This document shows positions 12,801-25,559 of a stretch of DNA of 64,000 bases, piece by piece. The position numbers and the translations under genes were made by a program. Location of the stretch: the NCBI GenBank assembly GCA_932294295.1, contig OW028577.1:8514001-8578000 (forward strand), given 5' to 3'. The notes beneath the pieces were generated by a model. That model did not search any database, had not been told where the DNA came from, and was given only the letters and a program-made list of their open reading frames with translations. The DNA comes from Alitta virens. Taxonomy: Eukaryota; Annelida; Polychaeta; Phyllodocida; Nereididae. How positions within the stretch are numbered: position 1 is the first letter of the stretch; every line of letters starts with the position of its first letter.

Positions 12801-13999
12801 AATGATTAAATACACACATAATGAGATTGCACAATTATTAAATGCATCCCATAATACCAGGAACTTCCTGGTCATTAACACTGTCAGAGTAGCTGAAGTG
12901 TTAGCCATGCATGACCACATCCATTGTGTCATCTTTTAAAAACATGTTATACCTCACACAGAGCTTCAAAGAACAGGTCCTTGTCCTCCACAGACCAGGA
13001 TTCCCACTGTCGTCTTCGCTTTGTCCTTGTGTTATCTTCAGGCTCTGTCTTGGCTGCTGCAAACAGTAAGACACAATGTCATAATGAGGGGGTCGCATGG
13101 TTCTCTCAGTGATGATTAGAGTTTAGCTTGCAATTGCAATTAATTGTTCATGATAAGCATACATGATAATGGTGGAAGATTGTGTCAAACTATGACGTCA
13201 TTACAAAGCAAACAAGTCAGTACAACACCAATAGATCAAAAGCAAAACAGTGATAGTGCATCATCAATAGTACACACTTGTTTGGCAAGTCTTCTTTGCA
13301 GCTGCTGAAGTGCTGGATGTTGTAGCAGGAGGTGTAGAGTCACGCCTTGGTCGTTTTTGGGCAACTCTTGCACTAAATCTTGTTGGTTGTGGGGGCTGGG
13401 GGGCAAGTTGGGCAGCAGCCCCCGAGGGTGGTACATTTTCTGGATCCTTTTTGGGCTGATCACTGCCATCCTTTGTCGGGGCCGCTAGGAGGGGATCGCT
13501 TGCAGGTGCCTGGCCGTCCGCCTCCATGGCCTCGGCCGCCCCCTTCTCCTGCCCCTCCTTTCCATCGCGCCCGCTGGATTGTGCAACACTGCAAAAGATT
13601 CAACAGTCCACACGATTAACATCTTATCTAGCATCATAACTTAAGTGATATCAACCTAAATCCATCACGAAAATCTACCAGAACGAACTGGTTCTACATT
13701 TTCAATATGGCTGCCAAATTTCGTTTGAAAATTACGATAATTTTCTAGTCGATTATTTGCAGTAAGAAAGAGGACGACCACGTCAAAGTATATAGATATG
13801 ACCGCAGTAAAACATGCAACAAGACAGTGTATTATATACATTGAATCAACCAAGCATACAGGCAAAAACACTGCGTAAATCTGAGACGATAAATCTCTTA
13901 AAACAAAAATGGCGGTCATGTATTCACGACGACTAACCACTTTTCTGACGGGGCTGATGCTTTCTCTGGGGGAGACTTCTTCTTCCTTTTATAAACCAT
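6810..13999 (-). CDS. CRAMP1: CRAMP1 (cramped chromatin regulator) homologue, 17 exons
   Basis: Exons on the minus strand: 13999-13941, 13588-13278, 13056-12953, 12756-12606, 12235-12161, 11891-11843, 11735-11650, 11546-11187, 11067-10445, 10353-10093, 9715-9578, 9087-8565, 8337-8140, 8042-7971, 7883-7786, 7685-7566, 6926-6810. All phases fit and give 1114 residues. A SANT/Myb-like domain spans about residues 125-205 (QWESWSVEDKD, then HGKDFDAIHH and RHFYYRTWQKI). Family blocks follow: ELYGLINYGEMRKKLG, AQNPRLRL, MTMAEVYLLF, RPLRKPLIVQRKLLP, SSLLDISLP and a terminal MMNENSLDY. The human protein is similar in length. CRAMP1 is a nuclear chromatin protein implicated in linker-histone gene expression. 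The basic KRKKK near the start may be a nuclear signal. The first exon (weak donor AA|GTGGTT) is inferred; otherwise the start is the Met at 13527. Confidence 0.92.
9129..9505. mobile_element. hAT-type MITE in CRAMP1 intron
   Basis: A 377-bp insertion has inverted ends TAGGGCTGTACACC / GGTGTACAGCCCTA and is flanked by a near-perfect 8-bp target duplication (gttagcac at 9121-9128, gttagcaa at 9506-9513). Both traits fit the hAT superfamily. The inside has no ORF and is rich in cgatac/gtatcg words. It lies between the exons at 9715-9578 and 9087-8565. Confidence 0.85.
12347..12602 (-). mobile_element. G/C-tract MITE, copy 2, abutting a CRAMP1 splice donor
   Basis: A 256-bp element with inverted ends ggggctgttccattt / aaatggaacagcgcc and internal poly-G/poly-C runs, in opposite orientation to the copy at 4522-4778. 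Its right end falls three bases into the intron that follows the CRAMP1 exon 12756-12606, so the element supplies bases of the donor after GTA. Confidence 0.75.
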
Positions 14000-15830
14000 T
14001 TATGTCCTGATGAGTTCTTACATTGTCCAATGTAATTAATAAGCCACTCCAATGTGATATTAAGCCGCCATCAAGGGATTCACAACATAAACACGCCGCT
14101 ATGTTTGCCCTTCCACAGTGGCGCTTGCTGTGGCCCAGCGGTTTGCAGGTCGAACCTTACAGCTTGCTCATGCAGTCTTCTCAAAACGGGCAACCACTTT
14201 TTTCTCAAACTACCAAATGTTTCCGAGCTGAAATAAAATATCTTAATAGACATCAAACACATTTAAATGTATATAGAAAGACGCAATTAATTAGGAATTG
14301 ATCGTTCAGCAGACAGACTGCGTTAATTAGTTCCTACATTCATTGGACAAGAGTTTTATTTTCTATAATTATTAAAAAAATATATATATCGAAATTTCAG
14401 TTTTGCAAGAATGTCAATCATCAAATTTTGATTATTATAGCACAAATGATGATATATGTGGTGAAATGTTATACATGCACTTATATCTGAATATTTACAA
14501 ATTTAAAATAGCTTTCACTATTTCAGCAATAATTAACAAATCAATTCCAACATATAGAATATGTTTATGATTATGTATATTATAAGAACACAATTAAGTC
14601 AACTCGCATCTTTAAATGTTTAATTCTCCTGTATTTTTTTCCTAAGAATTACACTGTAAGTGTAATATAATTACTAGCTGCATATATATATATATATAGT
14701 GTTGTAGTGCGCAAAATCAAACGCAGCACATACAACTTTAATTCTGATTGTTTTTTATACTCTTAACTATGGGCTAATGTATATGAAAAAAGGCGCTAAA
14801 AACCATATCCAAATCCAATAATAATGTAAGAAGTAATATTAAGCGAGATATTCTATTAACATACTTCTGTGCAAAAGAGATATTTACATTACAATATATT
14901 CTGATGTGATTAAGAAATGCAACTTGTATCGCTTAATTTGCACCCATTTTTATAATCTGGAATTACTTACACTATCATGAAAAAGTCAAAATGCAAAATT
15001 TACCTTAGTTTAAATTAAGGACAACTGTCAGTGTTGCCGTCAAAGTTACTCAAACAGCTTCAAACAGGAACTATACGAGACTAACGAGTGTCGATTCTCG
15101 ATCCAAACATTTCGCGCATTAGTTTCAAAGTCATTGGTTTTAAGACGGTAAAACTACAATGTAGTTGTACTCAAAGGCTTGATAAACTTTTTCATCCAAT
15201 AGTCTCTGAAAGAAACGCATTCCAGTGCCTTTTCCAAGCCCTACTATCAATACAAGTCGATCTGTCGCGTGTCACCTGGTTGGGTTTGTTTAGATTCACT
15301 TGGCGGGAGATCCAAGGATTCCCTGGCCTTGAAATTCGATAGCTGATTGGTCAGTCTCGTTTGCGCATTAGGAAACCTCCCTCGACAGTGGCCCTGGAAT
15401 CTCCCCGTTTTCGGCATAAATACACTACTCATACTGGAAATGATGTATCTAATTAGGTTTATCAAAGCTTCATAGAATATTCATCACAACAAAGCTTCAT
15501 AGTGTTCATTTTGAACCGCAAATTTTCAGAATTCCGCCTGCTGTGTTCTCATTGGTCAGATATTTTTATCTTGAAGAACGTCCCATTCGTTTTTCGGTGA
15601 GATTTTACTAAATTTGTTATTTAGTTAATAACGATACATTTTTACCACTCAAATGAAAACACAATGTCACATACAAAATAGACTGTAAAACTAAAATTAA
15701 GTTAACAAGCCAATCAGCGATTGGGATTGACGCACTGAAGCCTCGTTTTAGAAGTGAGAGAGCGGGTCAGGAAGTGGATTCTGCAAGAGCGAGTTGTTGC
15801 GGCTGAAGTATCTGGAAATTTAACAGCATA
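14000..15830. promoter_or_regulatory. Divergent intergenic region between CRAMP1 and JPT
   Basis: This 1.8 kb region separates the proposed CRAMP1 start (minus) and the JPT start (plus), so it must hold both promoters or a shared bidirectional one. It is AT-rich in the middle, with an (AT)n run near 14682-14698, and less so near both ends. No clear TATA box at a suitable distance from either ATG and no coding exon was recognised. Confidence 0.5.
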
Positions 15831-18800
15831 ATGACTACCACCGACATATTTCAAGGACTAGGAACCAAGAACTCTTCAAGGTATACAATGAAACAAGTTT
15901 TTGGAAATCGGGCTAAGGGCTGCGACGTAGGGCAGAGATTTTAAAGCTCTGTCTCAACCGGCAGAAAAGCCATTTTGAGTCATGAATGAACGGGCAATGA
16001 ATGCGGTACATATCAGACAGCGGATTCGCGCCACTGTATTCCGACTGTTGCGGTCCAAACTTAGTAATAACATTCCACGTTTCTAAAAGATATTTATATA
16101 CCGAAAAAATTAATTGACCAAAAAATTAATGGCTTAATAAGTTAATTAGTTAATATTATTAATAATTAAATAAGTCAAGATTATCATATGATGGTGTCAA
16201 ATTTGCAAGATCTCGTAATTCTACAGGTGCGATTTTGTTGATTTGGCGGTCGCGAGATTGGGCAGAAATACTTCAGAGTAGTACGTAATTTTGTACCAGT
16301 CTGTTTCGAGACTCGCCAGCATTAAGAAAAACTTACCTGAAATCGCATCCGTGCTTCGACAATTTCAACACTTATGACAGTTATGTTCAAAAGTTTTCTT
16401 TTTTTTTTTGTATAATGATTTGTAATTATTAAACTACGAAAGTGGTCAAATCACGGAATCAAAAAACAATTAATTTAACGGCCTTTCAACCAATCAGACG
16501 TGGAGACTCGCCTGCTGAGAAGCGTGAAGGCGTTGCAACCGCTTCTTTTCGACCAGCAAGTTTTCTTAGTGACCAGTCTGTTGTTGAGCAATCCCACCGC
16601 GAAGTTTTGGCATAGCAATATGCCGTCAATAATGGTGGACTTTAACTCAAGATATCCTATAATTACCTACTGTGGAACTCGCAAAAAGTCTTGTCTCACG
16701 AATTTGCGAGAATCTAACAAATTTGGTAGATCGCGCAATTCTGTTCAAATGGGGCAGAATTGTGTGAATTGCGCAAATTTGCGTTACTCTATCTACTGGT
16801 GGCATGCGTAGCGAACTGCATGCAAAAACGTAGGGAACTGGACACATTCATTGCAAGACAGACTGCATACAAATATAATTATGAGTGACATTTGGTGTTT
16901 CTTACTTGTGTGAAGTTGTGAACACTAGTGCTCTTCTGCTACAAATTCCACTCTTGAAATGAATGGTACTCAGTGATATTAAATTTACAGTCATCGCAAG
17001 GTATCCTCCTCAAATATTTTTGCCACAGTATTGGCGATGATTGAGTGTGTCAAAATTGCTCGTGCCTCACAAAATATGGGCACGACGTAGGAATTTCAAG
17101 GTTTCCTTGAAGCCATATTAATTTAACAATCGAAGGCCTATTCACTTCACTTTACTTCGTTGGGTAGCTCTACATCTGTAAAGTTGTACCAATGTACTGA
17201 GCAATTACAACAGAATTAGTGCCATTTATTCGGTTGAAATGTCGTAGGCCTTGGTTGGACCAGGATGATACAAATTTGCGGCCGTCAAGGCCCCAGCAGA
17301 GTTACGGGCTTTAAAATATTCTAAATGAGAAGGATGATATATTGCTAATCGAATGATACATCATTTTGCTGCTTTAACTCCATTCACATATTTAGTCATG
17401 TTGCATTTTGTGGATTTTGCACATTGTTCGGAAAACTTCCGGGTTATGACTTTATGTATATCTGTTAAGATTTGAAAACCTACTATTGTCATTATTAAAG
17501 TCTCTTTGTTGACCCCTGTTTTCAGAGTGTTAGCAGCCCCAGGAGGACAGAGCTCAATAAGTTTTGGAGACCCCAGTGATTCTCCCCCGGTCCCAGTTAG
17601 AAGATCCACTGGGAGTGACCAAAATGAATCCGTAAATGCTAGCCCTGCTGGTCAGGGCAACCCAGCTGACCCTCACAACAGCCACAGCACCATCTTTGGT
17701 GATGAAGCTGGTGATATAGGGACACCTGAATCCCAAAAAGTGAAGAAGGTTTCAAAAGGACAAGGTGTGTATTGATTTATTCCCTTGACATATAACCTAA
17801 CTTGCACAGAGGGGATTAATTGCCTTTTTAATGTCATTTTCATTTAATTCTTACATTAAGATTAAGTTATGCATGAAAAGTCTGTGCACTTTGTTTTGAT
17901 AAGTTTTAAGTCAGGTTGCCTTTGTTGCCAGAAAAGTCACTACTTAATTTGTCTTCTCAGTTTATTTTAAGCTGATTATTGCGAAGCAGTGATTCTGCAT
18001 TTACCCATTGATACGTGCCACATACCATATTCAGATTTGTAAGAAAACTATTGTATCTATTCATATGTGTGTACTGTGGGGTTTGGATAAACACAGCCTG
18101 CCCAGTAATTGTATGCATCATCATATTCTTATTAAAGTTTATTCACTTTAAACTTGTGCCGCAATGTTAAGTGTTGATCCGTGTTACCACAGAGTGCAGT
18201 TTAAAGAGGATGTTGTGATGCCATTGCTGAAAAATTTGGAGGATTTGTTTATTTAGACTCCACAGTATGCATTTGAATGATTTCTAATGGTTAGACTAAT
18301 CGCCAAAGCATCCTGGAAACCATCTCTCCCATGGTAGTCAAAATGTGTCTGCACGCATTGTATGCTTATAAATGTCTTAGCAGTTATGAATTTATTGTTA
18401 GTTAGTACATATGGAAAGTATTTGTATGTATGAAGTGGTGTTATCATGTGTTTGTATGTAAACTTTCATGGCATGGAATAACAGTCTGAGTGTTGTTTCA
18501 GTGAAAGTATGCCACATTCTCAAGAAAAGAAGTTGTCACGCACATTTTTTTTCCATATGAGCTGTATCATTTGGTACAATAATTCAGTAAATGCTGGTAA
18601 TAACTTGTTGTCACAGGAATTAGAAACATCTGAATCACTTCCAATAATGACCCTAAGAAAGAGGGTTTAAGATGTATACTTGGCTAGAAAGCAGGTGTTA
18701 TGAAGTAGGTTTGCATTTGATGTGGGGATCACTAGACACTGAATCCTTTGAGCTTGTGAGAATGGGTTACTGTCTGGCCGAGGGACCTCGAGATATTCTA

Positions 18801-21800
18801 TGGTTCGTGCTCAAGGATGCAATTTCTACAGTTGTGTGAACGATTCATTACTACATCAGACTGTTAAACAGGTGATGACTCATCATCAGACAGTGAGGAT
18901 GAGGAAAATAAGCAAGAAGAAAATGCGCAAAAGACTCCCGAAGCCCAGTCAAGGGTTATTGCTAAGCCCCCGAGAGGTATTATGGAAATACAGATTCCTT
19001 ATCAATTATCCAGTCATTCTATAGATAACACTGCTCGACATGTTAACTTATTAACATGTTCATGGGGTGAATGGCTTAGCATCTCTGGGATCTTATACAA
19101 TGGAATGTACTTGTATATAAGCCATACTATTGCCAGCATCCTTCATCACTCATCAGGGTTAGGGTATTATTGCTTATCATTAACTCGTCGTAATACAGTA
19201 TATTTATACATCACTAACTTAGCCACTCTATAGTTTTACCTTCATCAATCCATTCGATCATCCTGACAGTAAAACTCTCAAAATTAACACTGCGCAAAAT
19301 CATTTTACTTCCAACATGATTCATGTAAGATATTCCTTGTGGCAATATAGTGCATGAGAATGGCTGACCTCACATTCATGATTATGTGTGATTTGGTGTG
19401 AAGGTATTTTGTTAAACATGGTTATATGCCTGCTGGTGAAATATATATTACATTTCTATATATTCCATGTATTCCATAGATATCTGTTATGCTGGGAGGA
19501 ATTCTCTATTACTAAGCAAATACTTTAAATACGCCTCAGAGGTGTCTGACAGATCATATGTCAAAATGATATTGATATGTAAATTTTCTGATGGTTTATA
19601 CTTGAATTGAAAGTATACTGCAGGTGAATTAGATTTATGGACATGTTAAAACTATTGCGCAGTTATGCCTATATTATCCAACTCAAACGTTTAATGGATG
19701 TTAATTTCATCGTACAAATGTCCTCTGGGCAATGATGATTGTGATGACTTTTTTATGAGACAGGAACAAGGGCTGGTTGTCGAGGTGTTTCTTGCAAAGT
19801 CCATTGTTCACATCAGCTTTGTGTGATGTCAATTGTGGCACCAGGAGTCGTTTTGCTCATTATGTTATAATCAGCGCAGCATATTGCATGAGGTATGACC
19901 TGTAATATATGTCCTTTACATTACTATGTTTAGTGTCGGTGAACTTCAAGATTGTCATAAGTAGTTTGTGTTGTTGCACTTATTTGTGGGGAATGAGAAT
20001 GGTGACTTGTGTATAATGGGAGAGAAATATTTTAATTGGTTAGAAAAATGTGTTGGTCGGCTGCTCATACTTGTTTTATTTACATGTACAAACTTGTTTT
20101 GAAGTCCTCATTATGGTTTAAGTGCACTAGCATGACCTTGTTAAGCACAAAGTGAACGGCATTCAACAGGCATTTAACAGGCTTTGTACTCCGGGTATAC
20201 AAATTATTGAGTAGGATATATTATGTGATCTGGGTATGCTAGTCGTATGCAAAAATCGGGTCAAATATATGGATTTATATGGCTGGGTTATTTATTATCC
20301 TCTTCTGTGTCAAATGAAATATTCTTCTTTCTTTTTACACATAATATTCTGGCCAAGGTGAACCTCTGACTCAATAAATGCAAAACGTTGCTTGCTGCAA
20401 TGGCATAATTGCATGGCCCTATGTTGCAGTGTTTTTCTTGTTTTTGATGGCTGCCAGGCTGCATTGATTAACCTTGGCTGGTGTGTAATGTGTATTTGCG
20501 ATCAACAGGCCAGTACAACCCAACGACAGGGGATGGACAGAGCAGCGGCTTCAATCCAGTGACCGGAGAAGATTTTGACAAGCATGACAGTGACAAAGTG
20601 TCGCCTCGCCAAAAATACGCCAATGATCAGACTAGAGGTCAGCACTGTGCTCACTAACACCCTCTTCTCTTTCTCTTGCTACCACCTGGTGGTTTTTGTT
20701 GTTCCTCTCTGTTGTACCAGTCCATGTATTGGATCTTTCATTTGTTAATTTACTTTAGAAACAAGTGCATTGATACTGATATTTACCGTTTCAACATAAT
20801 CGATTTTGGCTTAAATTTTTAAGAATCACATTGCACTGGTCGTACTAATAATTTTGAAATTCCACCACCAAATGTTCTTTGGGATGCGTCTCTGAGGACA
20901 TCTAAATATAAGCAATATTTTAACCTAGTGCATTCGTTAAGAAAGTCAACACAATTTCGAAATTTTTTGGAAATAATGTTTTTATTTGATGAACTGGTAC
21001 TCAGAAAGGACTCGTTCTATCTTTGGTGACGTGATGTCCCAGCTTTAGCTTGTAGATTCCCAGCTTTATTTAAGTTTTCATGTTTTGTAGTTAATTTTCA
21101 GCACTTATAATGTATTCGGTGTTAGCTGTAGGAATGTTTTCAAGATTGGTTTCAACTTTTCAGTATTTTGAAATATTTTCAAATTTTATTGTTGAAATAA
21201 AAATTACTAATTTTTTTGTTACGGAGCTCTTGTGCATACTAGACATTTGTAGAAGCGAAATTTTTCAGGTATTTTGTTGCGGTCATGTTGCATGCAAAAT
21301 CTTGTCTTGAATGTTATTTGATTGTCATTTCCTCGTTTTATGAAAGGAACAGGCTTGATTGGCTCAGTTGATGATGACAATAACTCGGGCATGCAACCAA
21401 CCCGTAACTCCTCTTCCAAGATCTACAAGAACTCTCAATACAGAGGTTCTATTTGCCTCAACTTAATTAGTGGCTCTGCCTTTCTGTGCTAATTTGAATA
21501 TTGAAGTTGCGCTTTTTTATCATTTTGAAATATGTTCATTTTGTGAATGTAGCTGTCAAATTGGTTTCAAAATTTCAAATCTGTATTCTGTCTTTAAGGC
21601 AGAAAGGCAAGCCTGTGTTGTCCTTGAACTGCTGTGCAATATTACCTTTAACCTCATAGTTGATAATACCTTAAGTGGCAAGCGCTGCATTGTTGAGCGT
21701 GCAATTAACTGGACTGACAACATTTTTCTCTGCAAAAAAGGGGGAATAAGTTCTTTGTTGAATGTGGAAATAGGCATACATAATTTCAGCCGTCTGATAT

Positions 21801-23544
21801 GAATTTGCGCTTATGGGCATTTGTTTCTTATACTGTCAGTCATGTTTTGTCATTATTGGTAAGAATTAGGGTGGGAGGCTTCAGTGGTTTGCAATTGCTC
21901 ACTGGGCAAGTCTTCTATGAAGGTTTCAGTCACTTTGATTTAAAATGTATGAGTCACAATGAGTGTTCAGTGCTATATATGCTAGTGTGCTGAACCAGTC
22001 ATATTGCATGGCAAAACATCACAATATCGCAGCTATAAATTACAGGTTTAATGATACTGTACTGTGTATCATATATTATCACAGTTATTGACAGATAGGA
22101 ATATTTATTTGGGTACATCTAGATGCCAGAGGAGAGTGTTACGCACCAACACCAGAATAAGGAATATTTTATCACCCCTTGCACTCATTCCTAATAGTGC
22201 TCGTTCATCAAGCTTGGATTAATATTTTCAATACTTTGTGTAAACTAATCAACACTTGTTCACATATAAAACATGGTTTATCTGGTGGTGGTAATTCCCT
22301 TAATTGATTTGTACAAATACTAGCATTGTATTATTTATTTACGTGGTGGCTGGATGTATGTGTATATTTATTTTTGGTGCATATTTACTATATTTACAAC
22401 ACATATGAAAGTTAATCATCTGCATGAGTATTATTAAATGACTATTAATAAATGACTATTAATATATATAAATAACTACTGATTTGATATGTAACTCCTG
22501 ATTTGATGTCAGGCTTGGCATGTATTTTGAGAACAGATTTGTTGAATTTCTTATACTAATAATGTGGAATGTGCGGCTTATGCATTACTCTTACTTTCAT
22601 CAGGTGCGTACAACCCTATCACTGGTGAGCTGTATGCGGACTCGTCAAAAAAGGTTGATGACGGAGGCCAGAAGGCTGAAAAGGGAAGAGGTAATGCAGT
22701 TTAAATGTTTTTTCAGTATTTGCAGAATTTCAAGAGCATGATTGAGGTTTGGGTGGTTGAAATTGTCACGAAATTTATAAATGTGACTTAAAAATATTGT
22801 CTGAAAAACTTCTGCCCTCATCACTAATAAAAGGTCCTCTTGTTATTCTTTGCTCACCAAGAAAAAAATCATCGTGCTTTCTACTGCCTAAACACATCAC
22901 TTTTTAGCGAGATCTCCAACCTATGTTTCCGCACTGCTAGATCAAATAGAGGTGAGGGCTGCAATTGTATTAATTGCTGCGTCCTGATATTGTGCTTGGC
23001 CCAGTGTACACCTCTGCTTCTTCAGTGACCTGCATTAATTTGCAGCAACAAGTTTCTGTGTGCAATGTTTCAGTTTGTTGTTTCAACAAATGCTATAAAT
23101 TTAGCACGTATTGTGTTATGGAGCACTTTTTACCTCTGGTTTGCTGATATAAAAATCGTCGCTTGAATCGCGCCTGTACAAGACTAATAAGGACATCGGT
23201 TTTTAATTACCTGAATCATGTGTCGGCAATACTGCACTCACGGCTTTAGTTTTCTTACTGTTGCGAATGTGAGCATATTTTTTTTTTCTTGGAAAGGTCT
23301 TTAAAATGTTTTGATTTTATGTTCAATATATTTCCAGGGGATTTCAACCCAATAACTGGGGAAGCCTATGTGCCTGTGAGTAGATCTTTGTCATTGCTTT
23401 TAAATAAATTAAGTTCGAGCAATTTTCTTTTAAAACTTCTTTTTTAATTGATGTGATTGAACTTGCTTTTTACAGAAGAAGGAAGTGCATACAAGCACCC
23501 GTGTAAGACAGCCACCTGGTGGAGCATCCAGCAAGCTGTGGTAA
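15831..23544 (+). CDS. JPT: Jupiter microtubule-associated homologue (HN1/HN1L family), 8 exons
   Basis: Exons: 15831-15880, 17526-17764, 18872-18976, 20509-20637, 21347-21445, 22604-22690, 23338-23375, 23476-23544. AG/GT borders and phases fit throughout and give 271 residues. The start MTTTDIFQGLGTKNSSR followed by V-L-x-x-P-G-G-x-S-S-I-S-F-G, and the end RQPPGGASSKLW, match the PPGG-type motifs at both ends of vertebrate HN1/HN1L and insect Jupiter. These are intrinsically disordered proteins linked to microtubules and, for JPT2, NAADP binding. The middle is acidic and repeats an N-P-x-T-G motif four times (YNPTTG, FNPVTG, YNPITG, FNPITG). It is longer than human JPT1/JPT2. It sits head-to-head with CRAMP1, its neighbour in human as well. 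The exon 5 acceptor could be six bases later (21353). Confidence 0.85.
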
Positions 23545-24841
23545 TCCTGTGCGCAGACCTTTGACCACCTCTCCAGTTGCAGTTATTTCAAGGCACACGT
23601 CAAGCACAGCTCATAAGCACTACTGTCATAATGTGACGGAATCTGTGATAAATAGCCTGACAAACTTCCACATGCAGATCGTTTAAATGTGTCTAAAAGT
23701 CTTCTGAGCGATTGATATTGTATGTGTAAATCAAAATTATAGCGCTGTGAACATGTTGTAACAAAAATTGTGATGAAGAAATTCTGTAAAACATTCATGC
23801 CATCTTAAATTATCTAAAGACTGCCTGGGGTAAACAGTTTTAAAGCTTAACTCAGTGGAGTGTTATCTGAGACAAAGCAACCTCAATGTAATCATGCTGA
23901 TTGTGGCTTTAGATGTATCGTCAGCATACTGACAGTATTTTTGGCCTCTTAATATGTAATTTAACATGTAACTTGAATGTTAACAGCGTATCTGAGATTG
24001 CTCCTGTGTTTGATTAAGTGAATTTTGAGTTTGTCTTTGTGTTGAGTCAGATGGAGTAATCTCATGAATCTATATGTTGTCATGAAATATTTGCACATGC
24101 TATTGCTTCTGCTGAGATATTGTACATTGTAACATTGTAGCTGTAAATTTTCAAAGGGTTTATACTTATATTTCGTAAACTAATTTCGACTGGTTCTTCC
24201 TGACATTTGAATTTGTTTTGACATTCCAGATTTATTAGCACTCATTGGTTATAGGTTTTGTCAGATGTAAGTTTATTCAAGTGAAATCTCTATTGGCAGG
24301 TGGTCAAATCTAGCTATCTATTTATGTTTCATTATATTGTGTCAGGAGTACTTTGTTTAACAATACCATATTACTTGGACAATAGATTGGTAATTAGAAA
24401 ACCTGAATGCTTGGCTTAATAATTTACAATAAGCAATGCATATGTTTATAATTTGTACCAAATGATTATATATACAATTAGTATTCATTAGAATTTGCAA
24501 CAGTATTTCTATTTCCAAACTGCTGATTGAGCTCAGCATTCTGATCAAGAGCAGTAGGCTTTCTAGCTGTGTTTTACTGCATATATGGTTTTGGAATGGA
24601 TTTGTCGGTTATTTTTTATAATTTAGTCCCAGATTTATTTTTGCCTTAATTTAGTGTCCCATACAAAAGAATAGTCTTAAGTGGAAAATGCTACTTATGT
24701 TCAGTGTGTTTCTTTTGAGTTAAATACAAACATTTACATGAAATTTGTATGCCTGTAAAGGTTGTGTATTTTGAATATAACAGTTCTTTATATACATTAT
24801 TTAAGATTAGTTTTTGAGAACTATATTGCTGATAATGTCTT

Positions 24842-24847
24842 AATAAA
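24842..24847 (+). terminator. Candidate poly(A) signal of JPT
   Basis: AATAAA lies about 1.3 kb after the JPT stop at 23544. The stretch between (23545-24841) has no other exon-like feature and is best read as a long 3' UTR, followed by a GT-rich downstream element (gttcgtgttgacgtgttt). Confidence 0.5.
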
Positions 24848-24869
24848 CTTATTGAGACTGAGTAATGCT

Positions 24870-25555
24870 CGTATTACTGGATGTTCGTGTTGACGTGTTT
24901 CAGTTATGTTCAAAAGAATGACTTGGAGCTGAAATTCAGTTTTATCAATTGCAACATGAAACATAAATAGCACTTAGAAACTTGGTGCTTGTGACTTTCA
25001 TCAAACTCGTGTTCAAATAATTGCAGTCCTTCTTAGCTGGCTTAGTGGTTAAGTTGATGATCAGCTTTCTGGATGTCCTTACAAGGGACATTCAAATAAA
25101 CTTCAAACCTGGAAGTGCGCATTAGTTGAACACAATCCATTAGCTGTTGCTTCGTCACCAAAAAGGCAATGGGGGTGCATAAACGAGTGTTGGTCATGTC
25201 ATCACCCATTACCGCCACCTGGTCAACTCAACAAAAAAGCTACCACTTGTGATGAAACAGTCAACAGGGCTGAAGTCATCATCTTCATAGTTAAGTCGTC
25301 AACTACGCTAGTAAAGTCGTCCTCAAAATAATTATCTTGCATACTTGAGGGTGCCACTGCACACTGCAATGCACTGCAGTGCTGCCACCACTTATATTAG
25401 TATTCTCAGGCTATAACAAATTCACAACACAAAGAAGCAAACGTTCAAAAATTTATTAAAATTATTGTGGTGCACAGCAAGTTAAAATTACAGACACTAT
25501 TTCTAAATATAAAATTTTCTAAATTTTACAGACACAAATTACAGTCCTAGATCCT
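24870..25555. other. Intergenic, nothing recognised
   Basis: No gene, RNA or repeat boundary was recognised between the JPT 3' end and the MULE relic. It includes a short GTCGTCAA-type motif cluster near 25280-25320. Confidence 0.5.
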
Positions 25556-25559
25556 AGTT

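Noticed and set aside
16500..16811. 103-residue ORF in JPT intron 1
   Set aside because: No motif or splice linkage and unremarkable composition; likely chance in a long intron.
22908..22951. Possible extra JPT exon (tttttag acceptor, gtgagg donor)
   Set aside because: Its 44 bases would shift the phase and put a stop in the following NPITG exon; the direct junction 22690/23338 keeps the frame.
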